Positions 11,831 to 20,465 of a stretch of 64,000 bases of DNA are shown here, piece by piece. The notes beneath the pieces are model-generated. The model did not search any database. It was not told the DNA's origin and saw nothing but the letters and a program-made list of their open reading frames with translations. The DNA comes from Serratia marcescens subsp. marcescens ATCC 13880 (lineage in GTDB: Bacteria; Pseudomonadota; Gammaproteobacteria; Enterobacterales; Enterobacteriaceae): contig NZ_CP071238.1 of NCBI RefSeq assembly GCF_017299535.1, positions 1 through 64,000 of the forward strand. Direction: 5' to 3'. A program made the translations under genes and the position numbers. The first letter of the stretch is position 1, and every line of letters begins with the position of its first letter.

Positions 11831-11906
11831 TAAATATGAAGTCATGATTAGCCTGCCGTCAGGGGGCTGAATAAACACATCTCGCTTAATGAAAGGAGTT
11901 GTTCCT

Positions 11907-12335
11907 ATGCGTAATTACGATTTATCCCCGCTTCTGCGTCAGTGGATTGGTTTTGATAAATTGGCCAGTTCAATGGGCGGCCAGGAACCTCAGGGGTTCC
12001 CGCCGTATAACATCGAGAAAAGTGATGACAATCACTACCGCATTTCTCTGGCGCTGGCCGGTTTCCGGCAAAGCGAACTGAATATCGAAGTGGAAGGGCC
12101 GCGGTTGACCGTCAGCGGTAAACCCACGCCGCCGGAAAAACAGGTTGAATACCTGCATCAAGGTCTGGTGTGCAAAGAGTTCCAGCTGACTTTCACCCTG
12201 GCGGAGCATCTGCAGGTGTCCGAAGCCAAATTTGAAAACGGTCTGCTGCACATTGATCTGGTGCGTCAGGTGCCGGAAGCCTTGCAGCCGCAGCGTATCG
12301 CCATCGGTGCGACGCCGGAGCTGGAAGCGAAATAA
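11907..12335 (+). CDS. ibpB: Small heat-shock protein IbpB
   Basis: IbpB is the partner of IbpA in binding aggregated proteins. The 142-residue product starts [20 protein letters not shown], and an alpha-crystallin domain with ALAGF and [10 protein letters not shown] fills the centre. The ATG at 11907 has AAAGGAG upstream; an in-frame ATG at 11889 lies before that element and is rejected. The gene lies 107 bases after ibpA. A perfect hairpin follows. Confidence 0.97.
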   Translation: MRNYDLSPLLRQWIGFDKLASSMGGQEPQGFPPYNIEKSDDNHYRISLALAGFRQSELNIEVEGPRLTVSGKPTPPEKQVEYLHQGLVCKEFQLTFTLAEHLQVSEAKFENGLLHIDLVRQVPEALQPQRIAIGATPELEAK

Positions 12336-12360
12336 CCGACTGAAAAGCGGTCATCATCAT

Positions 12361-12390
12361 GCGAGGGAGATCCCAACGGATCTCCCTCGC
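12361..12390 (+). terminator. Perfect hairpin after ibpB
   Basis: GCGAGGGAGATCC and GGATCTCCCTCGC form a perfect 13-base-pair stem with a CAAC loop, 26 bases after the ibpB stop. There is no T run, so termination may be Rho-assisted or the stem may protect the 3' end. Confidence 0.65.
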
Positions 12391-12505
12391 TGCGTTATGT
12401 GGCGCGTGCCACAGTCCCCCCTTCTGCCCGATGCCATAATCCTTGTTAATTGTGTGTCTTTGGCCGCAAATCCCGTGTTCAACTTTTTTGGCAAGGATGT
12501 GACCT

Positions 12506-14164
12506 ATGAGCGATATCGCCCTGACCGTCAGCATGTTGGCGTTGGCGGCCGTCATTGGGCTGTGGATGGGGAACTGGAAGCTGTATGGCGTCGGGCTGGG
12601 CATCGGCGGCGTGCTGTTCGGCGGTATCCTGGTTGGCCACTTTGCCCAGAGCGGGCAAATCAGCCTGAACGGGGACATGCTGCACTTTATCCAGGAGTTT
12701 GGCCTGATCCTGTTCGTCTACACCATCGGCATCCAGGTCGGCCCCGGTTTCTTCTCTTCGCTGCGCGTCTCCGGTCTGCGGCTCAACGCCTTCGCGGTGC
12801 TGCTGGTGGTGACCGGCGGCATAGTGGCGGCGGCGGTACACAAGCTGTTCGACGTGCCGCTGCCGATCATCCTCGGCGTGTTCTCCGGCGCGGTCACCAA
12901 CACCCCGGCGCTGGGCGCCGGTCAACAAATCCTGACCGATCTCGGTTCCGATCCGGCGCTGGTGGACGGCATGGGGATGGGCTACGCCATGGCCTATCCG
13001 TTCGGCATATGCGGCATCCTGCTGGTGATGTGGCTGATCCGGCTGTTTTTCCGCATCAACATCGAGCGTGAGGCGCAGGCGTTTGAAAGCCGTCTGGGCA
13101 ATCAGCGCGAGCTGCTGCACGCCATCAACGTGGCGGTGCGCAACCCCAATCTGCAGGGCATGGCGATCAAAAGCGTGCCGCTGCTCAACGGTGAAGCGAT
13201 CGTCTGTTCGCGCCTCAAGCGCGGGGAGCTGCTGATGGTGCCGGCGCCGCACGAGCGGCTGGAGCTTGGCGACTACCTGCACCTGGTGGGCAAACGCGAA
13301 GATCTGGAGAACGCCCGGTTGGTGATCGGCGAAGAGGTGGATGCCTCGCTGTCGACGCGCGGCACTGCGCTACAGGTGGTGAGGGCGGTGGTGACCAACG
13401 AGCAGGTGCTGGGCAAGAAAATCCGCGATCTGAATCTGAAGCAAAAGTATGACGTGGTGATTTCACGCCTCAACCGCGCCGGCGTGGAGCTGGTGGCCGG
13501 CAGCAACGTGACGCTGCAGTTTGGCGACATTCTCAACCTGGTCGGCCGGCCGGAGGCCATCGATGCGGTGACGGCGATTGTCGGCAACGCCCAACAAAAA
13601 CTGCAGCAGGTGCAGATGCTGCCGGTCTTTATCGGTATTGGTCTCGGGGTATTGCTCGGTTCCATTCCGCTGTTCGTGCCCGGCTTCCCGGCGGCATTGC
13701 GGCTGGGGCTGGCCGGCGGGCCGCTGGTGGCGGCGCTGATCCTGGGGCGCATCGGCAGCATCGGCAAGCTGTACTGGTTTATGCCGCCGAGCGCCAACCT
13801 GGCGCTGCGCGAACTGGGCATCGTGCTGTTTCTGGCGGTGGTCGGATTGAAGTCGGGCGGCAACTTCATCGATACGTTGCTGCACGGCGAGGGGCTGACG
13901 TGGGTCGGGTACGGCGCCTTGATCACCGCTATTCCGCTGCTGAGCGTCGGCATTCTGGCGCGCACGGTGGGCAAGATGAACTATCTGACGCTGTCCGGCA
14001 TGCTGGCGGGATCGATGACCGATCCGCCGGCGCTGGCCTTCGCCAACGGTCTGCATCCCACCAGCGGCGCTGCCGCGCTGTCTTACGCCACCGTGTATCC
14101 GTTGGCGATGTTCCTGCGCATCATGTCGCCGCAGCTGCTGGCGGTGTTGTTCTGGACGCTGTAA
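12506..14164 (+). CDS. yidE: Putative transporter YidE (aspartate:alanine exchanger family)
   Basis: The 552-residue inner-membrane protein (553 in E. coli) has about five hydrophobic segments in residues 1-190. Two RCK_C/TrkA_C regulatory domains fill about 195-370, and a second membrane block runs from about 375 to the end. This is the AAEx layout. Motifs include [17 protein letters not shown] and its second-half counterpart [16 protein letters not shown], reflecting internal duplication. The AAGGA leader fixes the ATG at 12506. It follows ibpAB as in E. coli. The substrate is unknown. Confidence 0.92.
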   Translation: MSDIALTVSMLALAAVIGLWMGNWKLYGVGLGIGGVLFGGILVGHFAQSGQISLNGDMLHFIQEFGLILFVYTIGIQVGPGFFSSLRVSGLRLNAFAVLLVVTGGIVAAAVHKLFDVPLPIILGVFSGAVTNTPALGAGQQILTDLGSDPALVDGMGMGYAMAYPFGICGILLVMWLIRLFFRINIEREAQAFESRLGNQRELLHAINVAVRNPNLQGMAIKSVPLLNGEAIVCSRLKRGELLMVPAPHERLELGDYLHLVGKREDLENARLVIGEEVDASLSTRGTALQVVRAVVTNEQVLGKKIRDLNLKQKYDVVISRLNRAGVELVAGSNVTLQFGDILNLVGRPEAIDAVTAIVGNAQQKLQQVQMLPVFIGIGLGVLLGSIPLFVPGFPAALRLGLAGGPLVAALILGRIGSIGKLYWFMPPSANLALRELGIVLFLAVVGLKSGGNFIDTLLHGEGLTWVGYGALITAIPLLSVGILARTVGKMNYLTLSGMLAGSMTDPPALAFANGLHPTSGAAALSYATVYPLAMFLRIMSPQLLAVLFWTL

Positions 14165-14203
14165 TCCATCAGGGCGCCGTGGTGGCACCCCGATGGGTTG
14201 AGC

Positions 14204-15457
14204 TTAGTTCACTTCCTGATGCGCGCGCTCGATCTCTTCCGCCAGGATCGCCACGCCGCGCTCGATTTTCTCCGGATCGGGCACGTAGTTCATGCGCATG
14301 CATTGGTGAGTGTGCGGCCAGTCGTGCTCCAGCCCCGGGAAGAAGTAGTGGCCCGGCACCATCAGCACGCCGCGCTTTTTCAGGCGCTGATACAGCACTT
14401 CGGTGGTGATCGGCAGATCCTTGAACCACAGCCAGAGGAAGATAGCCCCTTCCGGTTTGTGGATCAGGCAGCGCTCCGGCGACAGGTAGCGGCGAATAAT
14501 CTCGATGGTGTGCTCGACGCGCTGTTTGTAGAACGGGCGAATCACCTCGTTCGACAGGCGCAGCAGATCGCCGCGCGCGATCATTTCCGTCGCCATCGCC
14601 GGCCCCATGCTGCCCGGCGACAGGCTGATGATGCCGTTCATGTTGGTCAACGCGGTGATCACCTTCTCGTCGGCGATCACGATGCCGCAGCGCGAGCCCG
14701 GCAGGCCGAGTTTGGACAGGCTCATGCACAGAATGGTGTTCGGGTTCCACAGCGGCGTGGCGTCGCTGAAGATAATACCGGGGAACGGCACGCCGTAGGC
14801 GTTATCGATCACCAGCGGAATATCGCGTTGCTGCGCCAGCAGGTCGAGCTTCATCAGCTCTTCGTCGGTGATCACGTTGCCGGTCGGGTTGGTCGGCCGT
14901 GAAACGCAGATCATGCCGATGTCGTCGCCAAGGGTGAGGTGTTCGAAATCAACGTGATATTTGAACTGGCCGTCCGGCAGCAGCTCGATGTTCGGTTTGG
15001 CGGAGACGAACAGCCCTTCGTCCAGCCCGGCGTCGGCATAGCCGATATATTCCGGCGCCAATGGGAACAGCACGCGGCGGCGCGAACCGTCGGCGTAGCG
15101 GCCGGCGAACAGGTTGAACAAGTAGAAAAACGCGCTTTGGCTGCCGTTCGTCAGTGCAATATTCTGTGGCGAAATCTCCCAGCCAAGCTCGTCGCGCAGC
15201 AGATTGGCCAGCGCTTTCAGCAGCGCGTCCTTGCCTTGCGGGCCGTCGTAGTTGCACAACGCTTCGGTCAGTTTGCCCTGGTCGAGCATCTCCTGGCACA
15301 GCTGTTTGAAGTAGGCTTCCATCTCTGGGATCTGCGCCGGGTTGCCGCCGCCGAGCATGATGGCACCGGGGGTGCGCAGGCCTTCGTTCAGGTCGTCCAT
15401 CAAACGGGTAATGCCCGCATAACGGGTAAATTTTTCGCCGAAAAGTGAGAAAGTCAT
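14204..15457 (-). CDS. avtA: Valine--pyruvate aminotransferase AvtA
   Basis: AvtA transfers the amino group of alanine to 2-ketoisovalerate to make valine and pyruvate (transaminase C). Starting at 15457 the protein has 417 residues, as in E. coli, and begins MTFSLFGEKFTRYAGIT. The fold-type I PLP lysine is in SLSKLGLPGSRCG, and CVSRPTNPTGN and NYDGPQG are typical. No clear Shine-Dalgarno precedes this ATG, and an in-frame upstream ATG exists near 15499, so the start is supported mainly by homology. It lies downstream of malS, separated by a structured leader. Confidence 0.95.
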   Translation of the reverse strand: MTFSLFGEKFTRYAGITRLMDDLNEGLRTPGAIMLGGGNPAQIPEMEAYFKQLCQEMLDQGKLTEALCNYDGPQGKDALLKALANLLRDELGWEISPQNIALTNGSQSAFFYLFNLFAGRYADGSRRRVLFPLAPEYIGYADAGLDEGLFVSAKPNIELLPDGQFKYHVDFEHLTLGDDIGMICVSRPTNPTGNVITDEELMKLDLLAQQRDIPLVIDNAYGVPFPGIIFSDATPLWNPNTILCMSLSKLGLPGSRCGIVIADEKVITALTNMNGIISLSPGSMGPAMATEMIARGDLLRLSNEVIRPFYKQRVEHTIEIIRRYLSPERCLIHKPEGAIFLWLWFKDLPITTEVLYQRLKKRGVLMVPGHYFFPGLEHDWPHTHQCMRMNYVPDPEKIERGVAILAEEIERAHQEVN

Positions 15458-15535
15458 AGGTGTAGCAGTACTGTTTCTTAGCAGGTAATCCCCCACCATA
15501 CCGCCAGACAAATCTCGCTGCAATGCGGCCGACAA

Positions 15536-15581
15536 ATCGGCCAATGGGCACAAACTTCGCTCATTGGCCGATTAGTAGCAT
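15536..15581 (-). promoter_or_regulatory. avtA leader: mini-ORF and competing hairpins
   Basis: On the minus strand an ATG at 15581 opens a six-codon ORF encoding M-L-L-I-G-Q, with two rare CTA leucine codons, ending TGA at 15561. The same bases form one arm of an 11-base inverted repeat (15562-15572 with 15536-15546). The second arm can instead pair with the following GGCC, as GGCCGA/TCGGCC. This resembles a leader-peptide attenuator, but there is no T tract and no clear Shine-Dalgarno, so the role is conjectural. Confidence 0.35.
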
Positions 15582-15592
15582 ATTACGCTGGA

Positions 15593-17656
15593 TTATTGTG
15601 ACCGTTCGCCGGCCCATACCACCATCACCTTATCGTCGCCGAGCCGACGGCTGAAAGCATAGTAGGCGGCGTGCGGCCACGGGGTTTGCACGCCGCCGCC
15701 GATCGCCGGGTGGCGAGCGCGGAACTGCCCCAACCGTTGCCAGTGGGCCAGCAGCGGGGCTTTTTCCCCCTGCAGCTCAGGCCAGTTCATGTCGGAGCGG
15801 GTGCCCTGCAGCGGATCGGAGCCGGTTGGGCCGAGAGGGCGGCCGCTTTCATCGCCGTAGTAAATCTGCACCGCGCCCGGCGCCAGCAACAGCAGGTTCG
15901 CCGCCCGCTGTTGGCGAGGCAGCGAGCCTTTGGCGTCGCTGGCGAAGAACAGCCGGGTGTCGTGTGAAGAGAGATAGCTCAGCACGTTGAAATCCTGCAG
16001 CCGTTCGGCCATCTGCCGGTAGGTGGCATCGATGTCAGCGAAGCAGCCCAGCGCCTGCGACGCCTGGTCCTGGAAATCGAAGTTGATCATCGCGTCGAAA
16101 CCGTTTTGGTAATAATCGCTTTTCATCACCCCGTGGCCCCAGGCCTCGCCGGTCATCCAAAACGGCGCATCATCCAGCGCCTGCTGCGGATGCTCCGCTT
16201 TCCACGCCGCCAATGCCGCCGAGGCGCGCTGTTTCAACAGCGCCAGCGTCGGTTTTTCCACGTGTTTGGCGGTGTCGACGCGGAAACCGTCGATGCCGTA
16301 ATCGCGCACCCACTGGCTGAGCCAGACGGTCAGGTAATCGCGGGTGGCGGCGCCGGGCATGTCGCGCGCGGCGGTGTCGGGTTTGTGGCGGTAGAACAGC
16401 GGCAGGCCGCTGGCGCCGGGCGCTTCGGTTTTGATGTCCGGCAGGAAGGCCAGCGACATCGTCAAATCGTCATAGCCCGGCGCGTCATAGTCGCCGATGT
16501 CGGTGCGGATCCAATTTTTCCCCCACCATGGGCGCCAGCCCGCCTTGTCGCTGAAGTTGATGTAGTCGTTGAAGCTGTGCCAGTTTTGCCCTGGCCCGGG
16601 GCGCCAGTCGCTCCAGTTTTTCCCCAGGGTTTTCTCCACCTCCGCGCCTTGCAGATACAGCGAGCCGAAGTGGAACGTCTGCATATCCGCCAGCGTGGCG
16701 TAGCCGACGTGGTTCACCACCACGTCGAACAGAATGCGAATGCCGCGGCGATGCGCCTGCTCGACCAGCGTGCGCAGCTCCTGTTCGGTGCCCATGTTGG
16801 CGTCGAGGCGCGTCCAGTCCAGCGCGTAATAGCCGTGATAGGCGTAATGCGGGAAATCGCCTTGGGTGCCGCCGCCGACCCAGCCGTGGATCTGCTCCAG
16901 CGGCGAGCTGATCCACAAGGCGTTGACGCCGAGCTGCTGCAGATAATCCAGCTTCTGCGTCAGGCCGGCCAGATCGCCGCCGTGAAAGGTGCCTATTTCC
17001 TGCAGGCCGTCGCTGCGGCGCCCGTAGCTGTGGTCATTGGCCGGATTGCCGTTCTCAAAGCGATCGGTCAGCACGAAGTAGACCGTGGCGTTATGCCAAC
17101 TGAACGCCGCCGGTTTCGCCGTGGCGGCGGATTCCAGCAGCAACAGGCCGCCGCTGGCGGCGGCGGGCTGCAGCGTGATTTTCCCCTGGCTTACCTGCGC
17201 CGTTTGACCGGAATAGAAATCGCGCAGCGTTTCGCCTTCGGCGAAGGTGGAGGCGACGTCGACCGTGACCGGCTTGCCGTCCCAGCGCGGGCAACTGCGC
17301 ACGGCAACGGCGGCGCTTTCCGGCGCGCGGCTCAGGCTGAGCTGCAGCGTCGGCGTGCCGCTGCGCGTGTCGATGCGCACCTGATAGTCACCGGCGCGGA
17401 ACTGCCGCCAGCTGACCGGCGGGTTGGCGCCGCAGGGCTGCAGCGACAGCGCCTGGTTAAGTTTTACCGCCTCGGCCGGCTGCCAGCAGTGGTTATCCTG
17501 ATACAGGCGCAGCGGCAACTGGCCCTTGGGCAGCGCGGCCTGGCTGGCGAACAGCCCGGCGGCCGTTTCGTCGAAGGCCGGGAATCCCGGCAACGTCCAG
17601 CCGGCCAGCGCCGAAGGCGACAGCAGCATCAACAAGGGCAGGGGTAACAGTTTCAT
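15593..17656 (-). CDS. malS: Periplasmic alpha-amylase MalS
   Basis: MalS hydrolyses longer maltodextrins in the periplasm before uptake by the maltose system. The 687-residue precursor has a signal peptide MKLLPLPLLMLLSPSALA. An N-terminal beta-rich domain covers about 20-190. The GH13 barrel then shows DVVVNH, GFRVDTAKH with the catalytic Asp, TGEAWG with the acid/base Glu, and LSSHD. Length and domains match E. coli MalS (676). AAGGAG precedes the ATG. Two MalT-box-like decamers lie 74-106 bases upstream, consistent with maltose-regulon control. avtA is downstream, as in E. coli. Confidence 0.95.
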   Translation of the reverse strand: MKLLPLPLLMLLSPSALAGWTLPGFPAFDETAAGLFASQAALPKGQLPLRLYQDNHCWQPAEAVKLNQALSLQPCGANPPVSWRQFRAGDYQVRIDTRSGTPTLQLSLSRAPESAAVAVRSCPRWDGKPVTVDVASTFAEGETLRDFYSGQTAQVSQGKITLQPAAASGGLLLLESAATAKPAAFSWHNATVYFVLTDRFENGNPANDHSYGRRSDGLQEIGTFHGGDLAGLTQKLDYLQQLGVNALWISSPLEQIHGWVGGGTQGDFPHYAYHGYYALDWTRLDANMGTEQELRTLVEQAHRRGIRILFDVVVNHVGYATLADMQTFHFGSLYLQGAEVEKTLGKNWSDWRPGPGQNWHSFNDYINFSDKAGWRPWWGKNWIRTDIGDYDAPGYDDLTMSLAFLPDIKTEAPGASGLPLFYRHKPDTAARDMPGAATRDYLTVWLSQWVRDYGIDGFRVDTAKHVEKPTLALLKQRASAALAAWKAEHPQQALDDAPFWMTGEAWGHGVMKSDYYQNGFDAMINFDFQDQASQALGCFADIDATYRQMAERLQDFNVLSYLSSHDTRLFFASDAKGSLPRQQRAANLLLLAPGAVQIYYGDESGRPLGPTGSDPLQGTRSDMNWPELQGEKAPLLAHWQRLGQFRARHPAIGGGVQTPWPHAAYYAFSRRLGDDKVMVVWAGERSQ

Positions 17657-17729
17657 GGCTCTCCTTACGCGCGGCAGGAAGCGTTTTTTCCGCTGGGTAG
17701 CGCCAGTGTGGCAAACGGCGGAAAAATGG

Positions 17730-17762
17730 CCTCCTCCCTGAGAGGGTTTTTCGGGGAGGAGG
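17730..17762. promoter_or_regulatory. Two inverted MalT boxes upstream of malS
   Basis: GGGGAGGAGG at 17753-17762 (plus strand) is an exact match to the MalT core GGGGA(T/G)GAGG. CCTCCTCCCT at 17730-17739 reads AGGGAGGAGG on the minus strand, 9 of 10. Both lie within 110 bases of the malS start. The -10 and -35 elements were not clear. Confidence 0.65.
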
Positions 17763-17851
17763 AGAAGGGCGGAGCGTTTTCGGATTGATTCGGCTTGGCT
17801 TTGCGCGCGCGCTGCGGCAGATTAAACGATGAACATCAAAGGAGGTTAGCG

Positions 17852-18004
17852 ATGACGGACAAAAACTGGCGAGAAGAGATCGTTCAGGCAATTCAGGATG
17901 CCGAATTGCAGCACTTCGCCGAAGAACATCAGCTGCAGGCGCTGTTCGCGCCGCAGCAGGAAGAGCAACACGGCCGGTTATCCGCAGACCACCGGCCGCG
18001 CTGA
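17852..18004 (+). CDS. Small hypothetical protein, 50 residues
   Basis: The ATG at 17852 is preceded by an excellent AAAGGAGG ribosome-binding site. The product begins MTDKNWREEIVQAIQDAE and is charged, soluble and rich in Glu and Gln, likely helical with no membrane segment. Its stop lies one base before the convergent ghrB/kguD stop. No family is recognised. The strong initiation signal supports expression, but coding status is unproved. Confidence 0.55.
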   Translation: MTDKNWREEIVQAIQDAELQHFAEEHQLQALFAPQQEEQHGRLSADHRPR

Positions 18005-18005
18005 G

Positions 18006-18983
18006 TTATTTCCGCAACAGCTGCGGGTTGACGCAGTTTTCTTTCACCGTGCCGGTCAACGCGGCGATCAAATTATCCACCGCGCAGGCGGCCATGCCGT
18101 AGCGCGTTTCATGGGTGGCGGAACCGATGTGCGGCAACGCCACCACGTTCGGCATGCTGAGCAGCGGCGAATTGGCCGGCAGCGGCTCTTTCTCGAACAC
18201 GTCCAACCCGGCGGCGTGGATCACGCCGTTTTGCAGCGCTTCGATCAGCGCCTGCTCATCCACCACCGGCCCGCGGCCGGCGTTGATCAGAATGCCGCTT
18301 TTCTTCATCTTCGCCAGCTGATCGCGGCCGATCATGTGGAAGGTTTGTTCGGTCAGCGGCAGTGTGATGCAAACGAAATCCGATTCGGCCAGCAGGGTAT
18401 CCAGATCGCAGCGGCGCGCGTTGAAGCGCTGTTCCGCCTCTTCGTGCGTGCGGCGGGCGTTGTAGAGCACCGGCATGCCGAAGCCGAAGTGCGCGCGCTG
18501 CGCCAGCGCCAGGCCGATGCGCCCCATGCCGAGGATGCCGATGGTTTTGTGGTGCACGTCGACGCCGAACCAGTCCGGCCCGATGCTGCCGCGCCATTCG
18601 CCGGCCTTCACCCGCTCCGCCACTTCCACCACCCGGCGCGCGGTCGCCAGCACCAGGCTCATGATGGTGTCGGCGACGGTTTCGGTCAGCACCGTCGGGG
18701 TATGCATCAGCAGCACGTTATGGGCGTTGAGCGCCTCGACGTCGAAGTTGTCGTAGCCGACGGAAACGGTCGAGGCCGCGCGCAGTTTGGGCGCCTGCTG
18801 CAGGAAGGCTTCGTCAATTTTACCGCCGGAACCGATGATCCCTTCGGCCTGCTGCAGCGCCTGGCGCAGTTCGTCGCGGTTCTCCGGCTGCAGGCCGTTG
18901 AAGGCGTGCACGGTGAAGTGCTGTTCCAGACGTTCACGTAGATCGGCGGGCAGGCTTTTGTACAATACGATAGAAGGCTTCAT
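18006..18983 (-). CDS. ghrB: 2-ketoaldonate reductase GhrB/KguD (D-2-hydroxyacid dehydrogenase)
   Basis: The 325-residue enzyme (324 in E. coli GhrB) reduces glyoxylate, hydroxypyruvate and 2-ketoaldonates with NAD(P)H. In the kgu pathway the equivalent KguD reduces 2-keto-6-phosphogluconate to 6-phosphogluconate. The Rossmann signature [12 protein letters not shown] lies near residue 150. The catalytic Arg is in [10 protein letters not shown], a Glu in DVFEKEPLP, and the His in [12 protein letters not shown] precedes the ATG at 18983. It is the last gene of kguEKTD, which argues for the phosphorylated ketogluconate as its main substrate here (inference). Confidence 0.92.
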   Translation of the reverse strand: MKPSIVLYKSLPADLRERLEQHFTVHAFNGLQPENRDELRQALQQAEGIIGSGGKIDEAFLQQAPKLRAASTVSVGYDNFDVEALNAHNVLLMHTPTVLTETVADTIMSLVLATARRVVEVAERVKAGEWRGSIGPDWFGVDVHHKTIGILGMGRIGLALAQRAHFGFGMPVLYNARRTHEEAEQRFNARRCDLDTLLAESDFVCITLPLTEQTFHMIGRDQLAKMKKSGILINAGRGPVVDEQALIEALQNGVIHAAGLDVFEKEPLPANSPLLSMPNVVALPHIGSATHETRYGMAACAVDNLIAALTGTVKENCVNPQLLRK

Positions 18984-19056
18984 CACGAACTCCAGCTGAG
19001 CCAAAGGGGGCATGGCGCCCCCCCGGTTGGGTTAACAGAGAAAAAGTATAACCGGA

Positions 19057-20325
19057 TCAAGCCAATTGCGGCTGGATCTCGTTGCGGGCGGGCTTGACGA
19101 TCAGCGTCAGCACCACCGCCACCACCAGTGCGATGGCCATAAACATGTAAGAGGCCGCCGGGCTGCCGGTGGCGCCATTCAGATAGCCGACGAACCACGA
19201 ACCGAAGAACGAACCCAGCGCGCCCATGCTGTTGATCAGCGCCATGGCGCCGCCGGCGACGTTTTTCGGCAGCATTTCCGGAATGATGGCGAAGAACGGC
19301 CCATAAGGGGCATACATCGCAGCGCCGGCGACCACCAGCAGGCCGTAGGAGATCCAGAAGTGGTTGGCGCCGACGGCGTAAGATCCGAAGAACGCCAGCG
19401 CGCCGATCAGCAGCAGCGGCCAGACGAACAGCTTGCGGTTTTGCATTTTGTCCGACGCCCAGGAGACGACGATCATGGCGATGGTTGCCGCCAGGTAAGG
19501 CACCGCCGACAGCCAGCCGGCTTCCACCATGCCCATCTGCATGCCGCTGCGCAGGATGGAAGGCAGCCACAGCACGAAGCCATACACGCCGATGCTCCAG
19601 GCGAAGTACTGCACGCACAGCAGGATCACGTTGCGTGAGCGGAAAGCTTCGCCGTAGTTGCGCACGGCCTTGATGCCTTTCTGCTCTTCGTCCAGCTGCT
19701 GTTGCAGCGCCTGTTTCTCATCGGCGCTCAACCAGCCGGCCTGCGCCGGTTTGTCTTTCGCCAGCACCCACCAGCAGAACGCCCAGATAACCGCCGGAAT
19801 GCCCTCGATGATAAACATTTCGCGCCAGCCGAAGGCGTGGATCAGGTAGCCTGACACCACCGACATCCACAGTACCGTCACCGGGTTGCCGAGGATCAGG
19901 AAGGTATTGGCGCGTGACCGTTCCGATTTGGTGAACCAGTTGCTGATGTAGATCAGCATCGCCGGCATCACCGCCGCTTCCACCACGCCGAGAATAAAGC
20001 GGATGGCGGCCAGCATCGGGATATTGCTGACCACGCCGGTCAGCGAGGCGCAACCGCCCCACAGGATCAGGCACCAGAAGATCAATTTTTTGACGCTGCG
20101 GCGTTCGGCGTAGATGGCGCCGGGAATTTGGAAGAAGAAATAACCGAGGAAAAACAGCGCGCCCAACAGCGAGGCCATGCCCTTGGTGATGCCGAGATCT
20201 TCATTGATGCCGGCGGCAGAGGCGAAGCTGAAGTTGGCGCGATCGAGATAGGCCAGGCTGTAGGTGATAAACACGATGGGCATGATGTACCACCAGCGTT
20301 TGGCCGCGACAGTCGCTTTGTTCAT
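19057..20325 (-). CDS. kguT: MFS transporter, probable 2-ketogluconate permease KguT
   Basis: The 422-residue protein has twelve hydrophobic segments and belongs to the anion:cation symporter (ACS) group of the major facilitator superfamily. The early motif SLAYLDRANFSFA is typical of hexuronate, tartrate and 2-ketogluconate carriers. AAGGA precedes the ATG at 20325. It lies between the kinase and reductase genes of an apparent kgu operon, so 2-ketogluconate uptake is the best assignment. The sequence alone would also allow another sugar acid. Confidence 0.85.
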   Translation of the reverse strand: MNKATVAAKRWWYIMPIVFITYSLAYLDRANFSFASAAGINEDLGITKGMASLLGALFFLGYFFFQIPGAIYAERRSVKKLIFWCLILWGGCASLTGVVSNIPMLAAIRFILGVVEAAVMPAMLIYISNWFTKSERSRANTFLILGNPVTVLWMSVVSGYLIHAFGWREMFIIEGIPAVIWAFCWWVLAKDKPAQAGWLSADEKQALQQQLDEEQKGIKAVRNYGEAFRSRNVILLCVQYFAWSIGVYGFVLWLPSILRSGMQMGMVEAGWLSAVPYLAATIAMIVVSWASDKMQNRKLFVWPLLLIGALAFFGSYAVGANHFWISYGLLVVAGAAMYAPYGPFFAIIPEMLPKNVAGGAMALINSMGALGSFFGSWFVGYLNGATGSPAASYMFMAIALVVAVVLTLIVKPARNEIQPQLA

Positions 20326-20348
20326 GTTCAGTATCCTTCAGTGGTGTT

Positions 20349-20398
20349 GCATCCCCTTCGCACGGCACGCTGGGCGTGAAAGACGAAGGGGCAGATGC
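20349..20398 (-). promoter_or_regulatory. Large stem-loop between kguK and kguT
   Basis: Arms CCCCTTCG (20353-20360) and CGAAGGGG (20384-20391), extended by flanking GCAT/ATGC, form an imperfect stem of over ten pairs in the kguK-kguT gap. No T tract is seen on the minus strand. It may set the kinase-to-transporter expression ratio. Confidence 0.5.
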
Positions 20399-20465
20399 TC
20401 TCCCGACGCGTCCCGGTTGTAGGGCCAGAGGCTGACGTCATGCGGAGAAGTCGTTTTTTTTATTG

